Below are positions 1-8,837 of a DNA stretch of 64,000 bases, piece by piece. Both the position numbers and the translations under genes were made by a program. Numbering within the stretch: the first letter of the stretch is position 1; the number at the start of each line of letters is the position of its first letter. The DNA is from Bacillus aerolatus (GTDB lineage: Bacteria; Bacillota; Bacilli; Bacillales; Domibacillaceae): positions 62,001 to 126,000 of the forward strand of contig NZ_WEIO01000008.1 of the NCBI RefSeq assembly GCF_009183655.1. The letters are read 5' to 3'. The notes beneath the pieces were generated by a model. It searched no databases. It saw only the letters and a list, made by a program, of their open reading frames with translations, and had not been told where the DNA came from.

Positions 1-171
1 GATATAATCCCCCGGTTTCGTAAACTGGCTCGTATGACCAACGTATTGCCACGTTTTGCTGAATATCTCTCTTTTTTCAACTTCCAAAACTTCCGGCTTC
101 GTATAAAGCCACGACGGCAAAGTATGTGCTTCACTTAATTTTTCACTTATTCTTACTTCTGCTTTCGCCAA
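1..171 (-). CDS. Rieske-type aromatic-ring hydroxylating oxygenase, N-terminus (partial)
   Basis: Only the first 57 codons lie in the window; the gene runs off the left edge in frame. The translation contains LPSWLYTKPEVLEVEKREIF followed by SKTWQYVGHTSQF, the typical N-terminal segment before the Rieske [2Fe-2S] domain of oxygenase alpha subunits that hydroxylate or demethylate aromatic or quaternary-ammonium substrates. The start is a TTG at 169..171, preceded by a GGGGG ribosome site; the nearest ATG is followed at once by a stop. The Rieske cysteines and iron site are outside the window, so the substrate cannot be judged. A second, VanA-like Rieske enzyme lies at 18165..19142. Confidence 0.75.
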   Translation of the reverse strand, partial: MAKAEVRISEKLSEAHTLPSWLYTKPEVLEVEKREIFSKTWQYVGHTSQFTKPGDYI

Positions 172-378
172 TTACATAGCCCCCAATCGTCTATATTTGT
201 TTCAAAAACAAACTATACTTACTTGAATTAATTTTATATTAAGAATATTCCGAATTATATGTGCGATCTAACTGAAAATAATCAAAATAAATAAGAAATT
301 TTTGTTTCTTTTGGCTATAGTAAAACAGATGGTTTTTTTCAAATAAAATAAGGTAAATTAACAATGAGGTGATAACGG

Positions 379-702
379 ATGAAGCAGGCACAAAATTTAG
401 ATGAATTAATCGATTTTGCTCAATCTGTCAATGGAGACAAGGAGTTGTTTATTTGCCAGCAAGAAAGCAGTCCATCCGGCGTTTCGCTCGGTGATGAAGA
501 CACCGGCGGAACCGACGTGGAAATGAACGTGAAAATTTTGCTGGAAGCTTCTAAAAGTGTGATTTGCTATGAGAAAGTGTACGAGAATTCAGTTCAATAC
601 GAAGAAGATTCCACACAAATGAAGGAACTTGAACAAGCAGTTCCCTCTCAAAGAATCGCTCCTTCAGATATGGAAGAAAAAATGAAGAAATATGCGCAGT
701 GA
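379..702 (+). CDS. Hypothetical acidic protein, 107 aa
   Basis: The gene has a good ribosome site (GAGGTG, 8 nt before ATG) and is closed by a hairpin terminator at 730..760, so it looks like an independent single-gene unit. The protein is small, hydrophilic and acidic, with no signal peptide, membrane segment or recognisable motif. It has only two cysteines and a Gly/Asp/Glu-rich stretch (SLGDEDTGGTDVEM) near residues 35-49. I do not recognise the family. It is divergent from the Rieske gene at 1..171 and convergent with the DUF169 gene, which gives no functional hint. Confidence 0.6.
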   Translation: MKQAQNLDELIDFAQSVNGDKELFICQQESSPSGVSLGDEDTGGTDVEMNVKILLEASKSVICYEKVYENSVQYEEDSTQMKELEQAVPSQRIAPSDMEEKMKKYAQ

Positions 703-729
703 AGCGAGTGTTTTTCGCTGCACTTAGAA

Positions 730-760
730 GGCCTTCACTTGGTGAAGGTCCTCTTTTCTT
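730..760 (+). terminator. Intrinsic terminator of the 379..702 gene
   Basis: A 9-bp stem (GGCCTTCAC / GTGAAGGTC, one G-T pair) with a 3-nt loop is followed by CTCTTTTCTT on the + strand. It lies between the convergent 379..702 and DUF169 genes. Confidence 0.7.
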
Positions 761-772
761 CAACCTGTCTGT

Positions 773-1555
773 TTAGTCCTTCTTCCCGTAACTCACTTCA
801 AGACCGGCCCGGACATCCATTTGAATACCGTATTGTGGAATTGGATAGCGTAATCCGTTGCGGCTTAAGTGGGCCAGTCCGTCAAGTGCTTTTACTAAGT
901 CTTGCGGCGAGAGTGCCATTAACATTTCATCATCCAGTACGCCGCCGTACCGCCGCTCAGCAAAACAAGGAAGAGATAAACTCGGCTTTCCGGTGGCCAG
1001 TGCCCTTCCCCACGAATCCGCACACGAAGATTCACCGACGACACTCCAGTCAAACTTTTCATATTCCTTCCACTGCAGTCCGTTAATAAATAAAATCATT
1101 TGTCCCGGTGTTCCATAAATTAAGCAAATATCGGGTTTACTTAATCGATTGGAGGCGAGCGGCGAGACAGCCATCGCTTCATACTGTCCGTACGGAACAA
1201 CCGTCATCGCATGCTGATGGCTGGACGAGTCTTCATCATTTTCAAACCAGACACCAGACATGTCTTTGCCTGAAAGCCATTCTTCATTGTGCGGATGAAG
1301 GCCAATAACCGCCTGGCACTGCGCTCCAACAAGGTCTTCCGCTGTAATTCCGACTGTCCAGCCTAACCTTGCTGCCTGTGCCACAATTTGATCGGTCGTA
1401 TGTATGCTTTTCGGCCGGCGAATTTTAGATATAGCTTCCATTTCTTCTTTGCGTTTAAACATTTTCATACCGATGGGAATGGTTTTGATTTTTAAATAAT
1501 GATTTAACTGATCGACAATTTCTTTCCAATCGTATGTTATTTGCTCCTCTGACAT
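773..1555 (-). CDS. DUF169 family protein, 260 aa
   Basis: The product matches the DUF169 (COG2043) family of uncharacterised cytosolic proteins. Recognisable blocks are the N-terminal IPIGMKMF segment, the VGAQCQAVIGLH cysteine-containing segment, the YGTPGQMILFINGLQW segment and C-terminal GLRYPIPQYG. Members often sit near cofactor or one-carbon enzymes, but no reaction is established. The start was set at ATG 1555 because GAGG lies 10 nt upstream; a GTG five codons earlier overlaps that ribosome site. It is monocistronic, with the sensor kinase downstream of its own separate start. Cysteines at about residues 80, 179 and 198 could bind metal, but this is only a guess. Confidence 0.8.
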   Translation of the reverse strand: MSEEQITYDWKEIVDQLNHYLKIKTIPIGMKMFKRKEEMEAISKIRRPKSIHTTDQIVAQAARLGWTVGITAEDLVGAQCQAVIGLHPHNEEWLSGKDMSGVWFENDEDSSSHQHAMTVVPYGQYEAMAVSPLASNRLSKPDICLIYGTPGQMILFINGLQWKEYEKFDWSVVGESSCADSWGRALATGKPSLSLPCFAERRYGGVLDDEMLMALSPQDLVKALDGLAHLSRNGLRYPIPQYGIQMDVRAGLEVSYGKKD

Positions 1556-1667
1556 TTGGGTTCGCCTCACTTTTCATGATATTTTCATAGGACCAATAAT
1601 AAACTTCCAATTGGTGATGTTAACAACATGAGCGGATATTTAATAGATGATTTAAACGAGACACAAC

Positions 1668-3464
1668 TTAATCCGCCGGCGGCAAAAGAATATGCGCGGC
1701 CGCACCTTTTCCTTCTTTGCTCGTAAATTGAATCGTTCCTTTATGATTTTCTATTATTTTGTAGCTGACCATTAAACCAAGCCCCATGCCTTTTTCTTTC
1801 GTAGTGAAAAAAGGCTTTCCTAATAGATCCAGCTGCTCTTGTGGAATACCTGTTCCTTCGTCTCTTACTTCAATAGAGGCAAAGCCATTTGAGGCAATAC
1901 TTGTTTTCACATAGATATTCCCTCCCGTTGGCATTGCTTCAATGGCATTTTTAATTAAATTAATTAACACTTGTTTTAATTGTTTCGGTTCGCAATTCAC
2001 ATGCGGGAGGTTTTCATCTAAATCCGTTTTGATTTCCACTTCATTTAATAAAGCTTCCGGATTCATAAAAACAAGGATTTCCTTTACTATTTGATTCATG
2101 TTCATGTTATTCATGGTTGTTGTATGGTCAGGTTTAGCCATGACTAAAAATTCATTCAAAATAAACTCAATCCGTTCCAGCTCAGAAAGAATAATCTCAC
2201 TATATTTATTATTTGTTTCCTGCCCGAGCAGCTGCACGAATCCTTTTACGGAAGTGAGCGGATTTCTAATCTCATGGGCAATACCGGCTGCTAATTGCCC
2301 CACTACTCCGAGTTCATCCCGCTTTTTTATCATCATGTCTCTTGTCTTCCACTCTGTAATATCTTCCGATACGCTAATATTACGGGTGACTATGCCATGT
2401 TCATCAACAACAGGTGTAACTTTTGTTCGAATCCATTTTTCTTCTCCCTCCTTATCTCCTTTTATTTTGTACTCCATTTCTCTTGGTACGTTATCGGTCA
2501 TTAAAAATATTTCTTTCATTCTTTCTAAATCCTCTTGGTGAAATTCCCCAAACATACTTGCAGGATTTTCGTATAGCTGATCGACACTGATTCCCCATAA
2601 TTTTTCATAAGAAGGGCTAATATAGAGGAACTTGCATTGTTGTATATCAAACAGACAGATCACTTCTTTAATATTCTCTGTTATATCCAGAAGCAATTTC
2701 TCTCTTTCTTCAATAACTGAGTTTTGTATTTCTACTAACATCTTTGTTTCAAAAACCTCAGTCAAATCTCTAGTAATAGCTGATATAGCCGTAACTTTGC
2801 CTGAAAGATCATACACTGGAGACAGTGTTAGAGAGACCGGAAAAATAGTTCCATCTTTTTTTATTCTAAACGTCCGATGGTTGATCACTTTCTCACCGTT
2901 TTTTAGCCGTTCTCTGAATGCAGCAAATTCATGTTTCAAATATTTTGGTATTGTAGAATGAAGTGTATCGGGTGTGCAGCCGTATAGTGTCTTAAATGCA
3001 TCGTTAACGAAGATGATCTTGCCGTTTAAATCTACAATATCTGCTGCGCCATCTATTAAATCAAAAAAAGTACTGGGCCAGGCAATTGATGCGTTGTCTT
3101 CAACTAAATGCTTTTCCATAGGCTCGGCAATCGCTTGAATCAAGCCGTCTTCCGTTACTCCCGCCTTCTCCCAATGCAGTTGAACGTACGTACCATTCTT
3201 GCACCGGCAACGATGGACAAATGAAACAAACCGTTGCTTTTCTTTTAGATACAGCAGCCGTGTTGTCGTCTGTCCTTTGTCTTCTGGATGGACAAGTTCC
3301 AAAAAAGATCGGTCCCCTACCTCGGAAAAAGAATACTGTAACAGTTTCTCAAATGAAGGGTTGATATACTTTATTCTCCCATCATGATCCATTAGTAAAA
3401 ACAGTTCTTTTGTTCCACTGGCAAACCAATTCAACGATTCTTCCCTTATTACCGGTCTCAACAT
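1668..3464 (-). CDS. Cytoplasmic multi-PAS sensor histidine kinase (sporulation-kinase type), 598 aa
   Basis: The protein has three PAS domains in tandem (about residues 10-115, 135-245 and 260-375), a HisKA dimerisation domain with the phospho-acceptor His in AAGIAHEIRNPLTSVKGFVQ (about 395-410), and a HATPase domain with N, G1 and G2 boxes (DEGTGIPQEQ, GLGLMVSYKI). There are no membrane segments. HEIRNPLT with GFVQLL and EFLVMAKP is typical of Bacillus KinA/KinC/KinE-type kinases that feed the sporulation phosphorelay; no response regulator is adjacent, which fits an orphan phosphorelay kinase. The ATG at 3464 follows GGTGGGAGA; an ATG ten codons upstream has no ribosome site. Its signal is unknown. 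Confidence 0.88.
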   Translation of the reverse strand: MLRPVIREESLNWFASGTKELFLLMDHDGRIKYINPSFEKLLQYSFSEVGDRSFLELVHPEDKGQTTTRLLYLKEKQRFVSFVHRCRCKNGTYVQLHWEKAGVTEDGLIQAIAEPMEKHLVEDNASIAWPSTFFDLIDGAADIVDLNGKIIFVNDAFKTLYGCTPDTLHSTIPKYLKHEFAAFRERLKNGEKVINHRTFRIKKDGTIFPVSLTLSPVYDLSGKVTAISAITRDLTEVFETKMLVEIQNSVIEEREKLLLDITENIKEVICLFDIQQCKFLYISPSYEKLWGISVDQLYENPASMFGEFHQEDLERMKEIFLMTDNVPREMEYKIKGDKEGEEKWIRTKVTPVVDEHGIVTRNISVSEDITEWKTRDMMIKKRDELGVVGQLAAGIAHEIRNPLTSVKGFVQLLGQETNNKYSEIILSELERIEFILNEFLVMAKPDHTTTMNNMNMNQIVKEILVFMNPEALLNEVEIKTDLDENLPHVNCEPKQLKQVLINLIKNAIEAMPTGGNIYVKTSIASNGFASIEVRDEGTGIPQEQLDLLGKPFFTTKEKGMGLGLMVSYKIIENHKGTIQFTSKEGKGAAAHILLPPAD

Positions 3465-3732
3465 TCTCCCACCCACTTTTGATAAGTCCCTCATGACATA
3501 GTTTTTCTATATTATCTTTTTCTATCATATATCCTATTCAATATGTTGTATATATTTAATTCCATGTAAATAGATCAATATTATTGATTTTGTTTTAAAT
3601 CAATAATAGTTTAGTATATATTCGTATTTTTAGTGTATCAGAAAATAATGTTTAAATTAACAGAATAATCATATTTCATCATAGAGCTTATGTGTTTTAA
3701 TAGAAGAAAGAGGATAAATAGGAGGAAATCGA

Positions 3733-4122
3733 ATGAATACGATCATTTTATTTGATGGAGAATGTAACTTTTGCGATTCGAGTGTGCAGTTTATTATAAA
3801 GCGCGATCCTAAAGGAAAATTTTACTTTGCCTCTTTGCAAAGCGATACCGGTAAAAGTTTGCTGAAAAAGCATCGTGTGCCAGCTGACGTCGACAGCATA
3901 ATAGTAATCGAAGGAGACAAAGTATATTCTAGGTCAGCCGCAGCTCTCCGGATTAGCAGACATTTAAAAGGTGCTTGGAAACTTCTGTACGTCTTGATTC
4001 TTGTGCCGAGCCCTATTCGAAACGCCGCATACGATTTCATTGCAAAAAACCGTTACAATTGGTTTGGCAAAAGAGACAGCTGCATGCTGCCATCTCCAAG
4101 TGTTCGAAAGAGATTTATTTAA
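3733..4122 (+). CDS. DCC-family (DUF393) thiol-disulfide oxidoreductase-like protein, 129 aa
   Basis: The protein begins with the signature FDGECNFCDSSVQFIIKRDP: a thioredoxin-like CxxC (Cys13, Cys16) followed by the DCC family's conserved region. ASLQSDTGK and the C-terminal NRYNWFGKRDSC (with a third Cys) are also typical. Its length matches Bacillus YuxK-like members. The family is predicted to catalyse thiol-disulfide exchange, but substrates are unknown. AGGAGG lies 8 nt before the ATG. It is convergent with copA and not part of an operon. Confidence 0.88.
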   Translation: MNTIILFDGECNFCDSSVQFIIKRDPKGKFYFASLQSDTGKSLLKKHRVPADVDSIIVIEGDKVYSRSAAALRISRHLKGAWKLLYVLILVPSPIRNAAYDFIAKNRYNWFGKRDSCMLPSPSVRKRFI

Positions 4123-4147
4123 ATGACCAGATAATATAATGGTTTTA

Positions 4148-4190
4148 AAGTCAATAGACAGTCGGCTGGCGCCGATTTATGGTCAATGCC
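4148..4190. repeat. Short degenerate dispersed element, copy A
   Basis: The core CAGTCGGCTGGCGCCGATTT resembles segments at 8713..8750 and 16523..16586 (CAGTCAGTCG/A..., ACGCCGATTT or ACGCCAGTTT). All three lie just beyond terminators of minus-strand genes. Similarity was judged by eye. Confidence 0.3.
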
Positions 4191-4251
4191 TCTGCCAAAT
4201 ATGCGCCTGCACCATCATGTGCGACTTACAAACAAACGCAGTTCCTCAAGT

Positions 4252-4282
4252 GTAAAAAAACCAAAGCAAAGTTGCTTTGGTT
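4252..4282 (-). terminator. Intrinsic terminator of copA
   Basis: A perfect 11-bp stem (AACCAAAGCAA / TTGCTTTGGTT) with a 2-nt loop is followed on the minus strand by a run of T. It starts at the copA stop codon. Confidence 0.9.
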
Positions 4283-6726
4283 CATTGGTCATCCCCTGTT
4301 TCGGTGACAGTCTTTAACTTAATTCGCTGCAATCTCAAGGCATTTAACACGACAGATACGGAACTGAAGGCCATTGCAGCACCAGCTACCCATGGGGCAA
4401 GAAATCCAAGTGCTGCTACAGGGATGCCAAGCGTATTGTAGCCGAACGCCCAAAATAAATTTTGCTTAATGTTGCGGATGGTCATTTTACTCATATAAAT
4501 GGCATCGGCAATGCTGTTTAAGTCGCCGCGAATGAGTGTAATATCTGCCGCTTCCATAGCGACATCTGTTCCAGTGCCAATGGCCATTCCGATATCGGCA
4601 GTTGCCAGTGCCGGCGCGTCATTGATGCCATCTCCGACCATCGCCACTTTCTTTCCTGCATGCTGGAGATTTTTCACTTCTTCTGCTTTTCCTTCCGGCA
4701 GAACTTCCGCAATCACATGATCAATTCCTACTTGTTCAGCGATCGCTTTTGCTGTTTGCGTGTTGTCGCCTGTAATCATCACAACATCGAGCCCCATATT
4801 TTTCAAGCGGGCAATGGCAGTCTTTGATGTTTTCTTCACCGTATCCGCCACGGCGATGATCCCCGCAAACTTGTTGTCAATGGCAACTAACATAGCCGTT
4901 TTTCCTTGTTTTTCAAGCTGTTCCATACTGTTAAGTTGTGCTTCAACATTAACCTTTTCTTTTGCCATCAACTTGCGTGTGCCAATCAATAATTCACGGC
5001 CTTCGACTTTCGATTGAATGCCGAATCCCGGCACGGCTTCAAACTCTTCTGATACTCCTAATTCAATGCCTTTTTCTTTTACTCCGTCCACAATGGCTTC
5101 AGCGAGCGGATGTTCCGAATTTTTTTCTGCTGTACCGACAAGCTGTAAAAATCTAGTTTCAGATATACCTTCAGCTAAAATAACATCTGTCAAAACTGGT
5201 TTTCCATTCGTGACCGTTCCGGTTTTATCGAGAATAATAGTGTCTAGCTGATGGGTCGTTTCCAGATGCTCTCCGCCTTTAAACAAAATGCCGTATTCTG
5301 CCGCTCGTCCGGAGCCGGCCATAATCGATGTTGGGGTAGCGAGACCGAGCGCACATGGACAAGCAATAACGAGGACTGCGATTAATTTTTCCAGCGCTTC
5401 CGCAAAATCACCAGGAGTCACAACGAAATACCAGATTAAAAAGGTCGTAATCGCAATCGCAACAACAATCGGAACAAAAATACCGGAAATGTTATCCGCG
5501 AGCCGCTGGATGGGCGCTTTGGAGCCTTGTGCTTCTTCCACTACTTTAATGATTTGAGCAAGTGCTGTCTCTTTGCCGACTTTCGTTGCTTTCATTTTTA
5601 AAAAACCATTTTTATTGATGGTCGAACCAATGACGATGTCGCCAGCCTTTTTATCAACCGGGATACTTTCACCTGTAATCATCGATTCATCGAGAGCTGA
5701 TCTTCCCTCCATTATTTCGCCGTCCACCGGTACTTTTTCACCCGGCTTCACGTGAACGATGTCGCCAGATAATACTTCTTCAATTGGAATGGCTATTTCT
5801 ACTCCATCTCTGACGACAGTCGCCGTTTTCGCCTGCAGCCCCATTAACTTCTTGATCGCTTCTGAGGAGCGTCCTTTCGCTTTTGCTTCAAATAATTTCC
5901 CGAGAATAATCAACGTAATCAAAACAGCACTCGTTTCAAAATAAAGGGAAACTGTGTGCTCTCCGGATCCAATCGACTGGATGCTTAAATAAAGACTGTA
6001 AAAGTAAGCAGCGGATGTGCCAAGGGCGACAAGAACATCCATGTTCGCGCTTTTATTTTTTAACGCTTTATAAGCACCGACATAAAATTGTCCGCCGACG
6101 ATAAACTGGACAGGTGTCGCTAGAGCGAACTGTACCCATGGATTCATAAATATATCAGGAAGCCAGATGAAGGATGTGAACTCAAAATGGCTGACCATCG
6201 CCCATAATAATGGAAGAGATAAAATCGCCGAGAAAATGAATTTTCCAGTTTGCCGCCGAATTTCCTTTTCCCTGTAATTAGCTTGCTCTCCGGGTTGTTC
6301 TTCTTTTTGCACGAGTGAATATCCGAGCTTATCGATCGCTTCTTTCATATTTGTAACAGATACTTCTCCGCGGTTGAACTCGACAAGTGCTGTTTCTACC
6401 GCAAAATTGACACTGGCTTGATTCACGCCTTCCAGTTTGTTCAGGCGCTTTTCAATTCTCGTGGCACAAGCAGCGCATGTCATTCCCGTAATGTTAAACT
6501 CCGCCTTTTCACTGGCAATCTCATATCCTAAAGATTGGACTTTTTCTTTTAATTGCTTCACATCCGTTTTTTCCGGATCGTATTTAATGTTTGTTTTTTC
6601 TAGAGCAAAGTTGACGTTTGCTTCTTCCACACCATCGAGCTTATTTAAGCCTTTCTCAATCCTTGTCGCGCAGGCCGCACATGTCATTCCAGATATTTGC
6701 ATGCTCGCTTCTTTTATATTGGCCAT
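4282..6726 (-). CDS. copA: Copper-exporting P1B-type ATPase CopA, 814 aa
   Basis: CopA pumps Cu(I) out of the cytosol using ATP. Two N-terminal heavy-metal-binding domains carry GMTCAAC motifs (Cys16/19 and Cys84/87). They are followed by eight predicted membrane helices with the CPC transport motif ([13 protein letters not shown]), the phosphorylation motif DKTGT, the SEHPLAEAI histidine motif and the hinge [13 protein letters not shown]. The length is that of the Bacillus enzyme. It lies 94 bp downstream of copZ, but with a copZ terminator and its own CsoR-type operator between them, so it can be transcribed separately under copper control. Ribosome site AAGGAGTG precedes the ATG. Confidence 0.97.
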   Translation of the reverse strand: MANIKEASMQISGMTCAACATRIEKGLNKLDGVEEANVNFALEKTNIKYDPEKTDVKQLKEKVQSLGYEIASEKAEFNITGMTCAACATRIEKRLNKLEGVNQASVNFAVETALVEFNRGEVSVTNMKEAIDKLGYSLVQKEEQPGEQANYREKEIRRQTGKFIFSAILSLPLLWAMVSHFEFTSFIWLPDIFMNPWVQFALATPVQFIVGGQFYVGAYKALKNKSANMDVLVALGTSAAYFYSLYLSIQSIGSGEHTVSLYFETSAVLITLIILGKLFEAKAKGRSSEAIKKLMGLQAKTATVVRDGVEIAIPIEEVLSGDIVHVKPGEKVPVDGEIMEGRSALDESMITGESIPVDKKAGDIVIGSTINKNGFLKMKATKVGKETALAQIIKVVEEAQGSKAPIQRLADNISGIFVPIVVAIAITTFLIWYFVVTPGDFAEALEKLIAVLVIACPCALGLATPTSIMAGSGRAAEYGILFKGGEHLETTHQLDTIILDKTGTVTNGKPVLTDVILAEGISETRFLQLVGTAEKNSEHPLAEAIVDGVKEKGIELGVSEEFEAVPGFGIQSKVEGRELLIGTRKLMAKEKVNVEAQLNSMEQLEKQGKTAMLVAIDNKFAGIIAVADTVKKTSKTAIARLKNMGLDVVMITGDNTQTAKAIAEQVGIDHVIAEVLPEGKAEEVKNLQHAGKKVAMVGDGINDAPALATADIGMAIGTGTDVAMEAADITLIRGDLNSIADAIYMSKMTIRNIKQNLFWAFGYNTLGIPVAALGFLAPWVAGAAMAFSSVSVVLNALRLQRIKLKTVTETGDDQ

Positions 6727-6747
6727 TTTTTCACTCCTTTGCTAACT

Positions 6748-6765
6748 ATACACCGGTGGGGTATA
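6748..6765. promoter_or_regulatory. CsoR-type operator before copA
   Basis: The minus strand reads ATACCCCACCGGTGTAT, a GC-rich pseudo-palindrome flanked by TAT as in known CsoR boxes. It sits about 20 bp upstream of copA. Confidence 0.7.
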
Positions 6766-6773
6766 TTTTTGTT

Positions 6774-6804
6774 GAAAAGAAATCGTGCTGCTACAAGCAC
6801 GATT
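6774..6804 (-). terminator. Intrinsic terminator of copZ
   Basis: A 9-bp stem (AATCGTGCT / AGCACGATT) with a 6-nt loop is followed on the minus strand by TTCTTTTC. It separates copZ from the copA promoter. Confidence 0.75.
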
Positions 6805-6820
6805 CTTTAAGTAGTTGAAT

Positions 6821-7030
6821 TTATTGCTGCACGTCATATCCTTGGTCTTCAATTTCGCCGGTAATTTCTTTGACAGAAACAGCATCAGAATTGAAAGCGA
6901 CATCAACTTTCCCTTGATCCAAATGTACTTTCACCGATTCTACTCCATTCAATTTCCCAACATTCGTTTCAATGGCATTCACGCAATGACCGCAAGACAT
7001 GCCTTGGACAGTTAAAGTGATTTGTTCCAT
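6821..7030 (-). CDS. copZ: Copper chaperone CopZ, 69 aa
   Basis: This is a single heavy-metal-associated domain with the Cu(I)-binding motif GMSCGHC (Cys13, Cys16) and the conserved C-terminal DQGYDV. The protein carries Cu(I) in the cytosol and hands it to the metal-binding domains of CopA. Its size equals Bacillus CopZ. GGAGG lies upstream of the ATG, and the gene is preceded by one good and one weaker CsoR-type operator. It lies between csoR and copA on the same strand, the usual Bacillus order. Confidence 0.95.
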   Translation of the reverse strand: MEQITLTVQGMSCGHCVNAIETNVGKLNGVESVKVHLDQGKVDVAFNSDAVSVKEITGEIEDQGYDVQQ

Positions 7031-7073
7031 TTTATCAAACCTCCTGTAAATAATAGTATAATTTATTTTTATG

Positions 7074-7095
7074 TTACCATACCCCTGTACGGTAA
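7074..7095. promoter_or_regulatory. CsoR-type operator before copZ
   Basis: TTACCATACCCCTGTACGGTAA is an inverted repeat (TTACC...GGTAA) around a C/G-rich core typical of CsoR boxes. To stay within the motif, note TACCCC near 7081 and CGGTAA at 7090. Confidence 0.7.
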
Positions 7096-7170
7096 ATCAA
7101 CAAATAAGATTTTTATTCGAAAAAATAGGCAATGTTACAAGCGGATATCGCCTTGCTCTATGTTTTAGAG

Positions 7171-7186
7171 ACCGTACGGGTGTATA
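7171..7186. promoter_or_regulatory. Second CsoR-type box in the csoR-copZ gap
   Basis: ACCGTACGGGTGTATA resembles the other three CsoR-like sites (minus strand TATACACCCGTACGGT). It lies downstream of the csoR coding region and about 140 bp upstream of copZ. It is weaker than the other sites. Confidence 0.45.
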
Positions 7187-7212
7187 GAAAAAGCCAGCAA
7201 ACGTTTTGCTGA
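7187..7212 (-). terminator. Intrinsic terminator of csoR
   Basis: The minus strand has CAGCAAA-ACG-TTTGCTG followed by GCTTTTTC, just after the csoR stop codon. Confidence 0.65.
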
Positions 7213-7218
7213 CGTGTT

Positions 7219-7527
7219 TTATGATTTCGCGAAGCGTTCAAATACTTGCATTAATTCATCAATCGCTTCTTTTCCGTCGCCATTTTTAATCGCATCCGAC
7301 ACACAATGATTCGTATGTCTTTCTAACATATGAAAGCTCACCTTTTTTAGCGCAGCATTAATAGCTGAAACTTGCGTTAAAACATCTACACAGTAACGGT
7401 CATTTTCAATCATATTTTGAATGCCTCTTACTTGGCCTTCAATTCTTTTTAATCGATTAATAAGCTGTTCTTTTTCTATCGTATCTCTATGGGTAACTGT
7501 CTTCATCTCTTCGTTGTTATCAGTCAT
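7219..7527 (-). CDS. csoR: Copper-sensing transcriptional repressor CsoR, 102 aa
   Basis: The all-helical DUF156/CsoR fold is recognisable from INRLKRIEGQVRGIQNMIE. The Cu(I) ligand set is complete: Cys46 (RYCVDVL), His71 and Cys75 (RHTNHC), the spacing that separates CsoR from the formaldehyde sensor FrmR and the sulfur sensor CstR. Apo-CsoR represses cop promoters and releases DNA when it binds Cu(I). A CsoR-type box at 7582..7598 just upstream suggests autoregulation, and similar boxes precede copZ and copA. Confidence 0.95.
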   Translation of the reverse strand: MTDNNEEMKTVTHRDTIEKEQLINRLKRIEGQVRGIQNMIENDRYCVDVLTQVSAINAALKKVSFHMLERHTNHCVSDAIKNGDGKEAIDELMQVFERFAKS

Positions 7528-7581
7528 TTCGCTTCCACCTCACTTCATTTCAACTTTCTGCTTTTGAAAGCCTTTTTTCCG

Positions 7582-7598
7582 TACCGTATGGGGGTATA
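7582..7598. promoter_or_regulatory. CsoR-type operator before csoR
   Basis: TACCGTATGGGGGTATA shows the G-run and flanking TAC/GTA of CsoR boxes and lies about 55 bp upstream of the csoR start. Confidence 0.7.
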
Positions 7599-7699
7599 TT
7601 GCAAATATAATCAAATTATATCATACGATGCGCATCTATGCACGATCAAGGCCAAAATTGAATCGACTGAATTGTATGCAGCTATCAAGAACGAAACGG

Positions 7700-7729
7700 G
7701 AAAAACGACTGCCTGCTTAGACAGCCGTC
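7700..7729 (-). terminator. Intrinsic terminator of the chemoreceptor gene
   Basis: A 9-bp stem with two wobble pairs (minus strand ACGGCTGTC / GGCAGTCGT) is followed by TTTTTC, 20 bp after the stop codon. Confidence 0.6.
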
Positions 7730-7749
7730 ATGACCCTTGGAAAAAGTCG

Positions 7750-8583
7750 TTAATGATTCGTTTGATCTCCCCCTCCATGTTTGTTTAAAAGAGCAGCTGT
7801 TTCAGAAATTCGCTGCAACATCGAATGAAACTCCTGGGTACTGGCGGACTGTTCTTCTGTCTGCGCGGCGATTTCATGAATCGATTCATTCACTTTTAAA
7901 ATTTCGAGCTGTGTCAGTTCCAGTTGTTTTTGAATGTCTTCTGCCGCTGAATTACTGTTGGCAGCCATTTTACGTATTTCGTCCGCCACGACTGAAAAGC
8001 CTCTTCCAAACTCTCCGGAACGCGCCGCTTCAATCGCAGCGTTTAAACCTAAAATATTAGACCTTGAAGCTATTTCTTTCACTTGCTGAATAATTTTTTC
8101 TACGTTCTTCATATTATTTTTCATTGTTTCTGATTGCTGCGACAATTCTTGAAGTTTATCGGCAGAGGAATCCGTCGTTGCCGCCATTTCTTCCGAGAAA
8201 AAAGTCAGTTGTCCAATCACTGAACTAAGTTCTTCGGCCCCTTTTCGAAAAGCTGCCAGCTTATGATTAGAAATGGCCGCAGCTAAAGCACCGACCATTT
8301 GCCCACTTTCCTTGATGGGAGTACATGTCGATATATAAGGAACACCAAGCACTTCTTCAGGAATCTCTTCGCGAATTTTTTTCCCTGTCTGTAACACTTT
8401 ATACGTAGCTGACTTTTTATATTTTGTCATACTTTCGCCAATCTTTAATTTTAAATCGATCACTTCTCCAGGCAGATAACCGATAATTTTTTCCTTGTCA
8501 CATAAAATCAGACAAGTATCTTCCGGATATGTTTGTTGAATAACCGGTAAATGATCAGCCATTTCTCTTAATATATTTGACAT
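7750..8583 (-). CDS. Soluble methyl-accepting chemotaxis protein (YfmS-like), 277 aa
   Basis: There is no membrane segment. The N-terminal 110 residues form a small sensory domain ([18 protein letters not shown]..., ending in [19 protein letters not shown], as in PAS/DUF-type chemoreceptor heads). The rest is a shortened coiled-coil signalling domain with the conserved hairpin tip region [24 protein letters not shown]-type residues and [12 protein letters not shown]. It should couple an intracellular signal to CheA/CheW. Size and arrangement resemble B. subtilis YfmS. The gene is monocistronic. Confidence 0.85.
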   Translation of the reverse strand: MSNILREMADHLPVIQQTYPEDTCLILCDKEKIIGYLPGEVIDLKLKIGESMTKYKKSATYKVLQTGKKIREEIPEEVLGVPYISTCTPIKESGQMVGALAAAISNHKLAAFRKGAEELSSVIGQLTFFSEEMAATTDSSADKLQELSQQSETMKNNMKNVEKIIQQVKEIASRSNILGLNAAIEAARSGEFGRGFSVVADEIRKMAANSNSAAEDIQKQLELTQLEILKVNESIHEIAAQTEEQSASTQEFHSMLQRISETAALLNKHGGGDQTNH

Positions 8584-8712
8584 TTTTGTCTACCCCCTTG
8601 CCAGTTATTTCAATATTATCACTATCTAACTAACAAATCTATGAAATTTATCATAGTTCTATATTCCTTCTCAAAGAAAATCAAACCGATACTACCAATC
8701 AAAAGTGCTACT

Positions 8713-8750
8713 AATGCAGTCAGTCGACCGACGCCAGTTTTCAATTAAAC
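8713..8750. repeat. Short degenerate dispersed element, copy B
   Basis: CAGTCAGTCGACCGACGCCA followed by GTTTTCA resembles copy A at 4148 and copy C at 16523. It lies just beyond the ykvI terminator. Confidence 0.3.
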
Positions 8751-8771
8751 CAATTTGACAAGGTCATCTCC

Positions 8772-8818
8772 AAAAAAAAGACCTCGCTTCTCTAATAAAT
8801 ATTGGAGAAGGATGGTCT
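8772..8818 (-). terminator. Intrinsic terminator of ykvI
   Basis: A long stem with internal mismatches pairs AGACC...TTCTCCAATA with TATTAGAGAA...GGTCT. A run of T follows on the minus strand. Confidence 0.75.
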
Positions 8819-8837
8819 AAAGTTACAAATTCATAGA

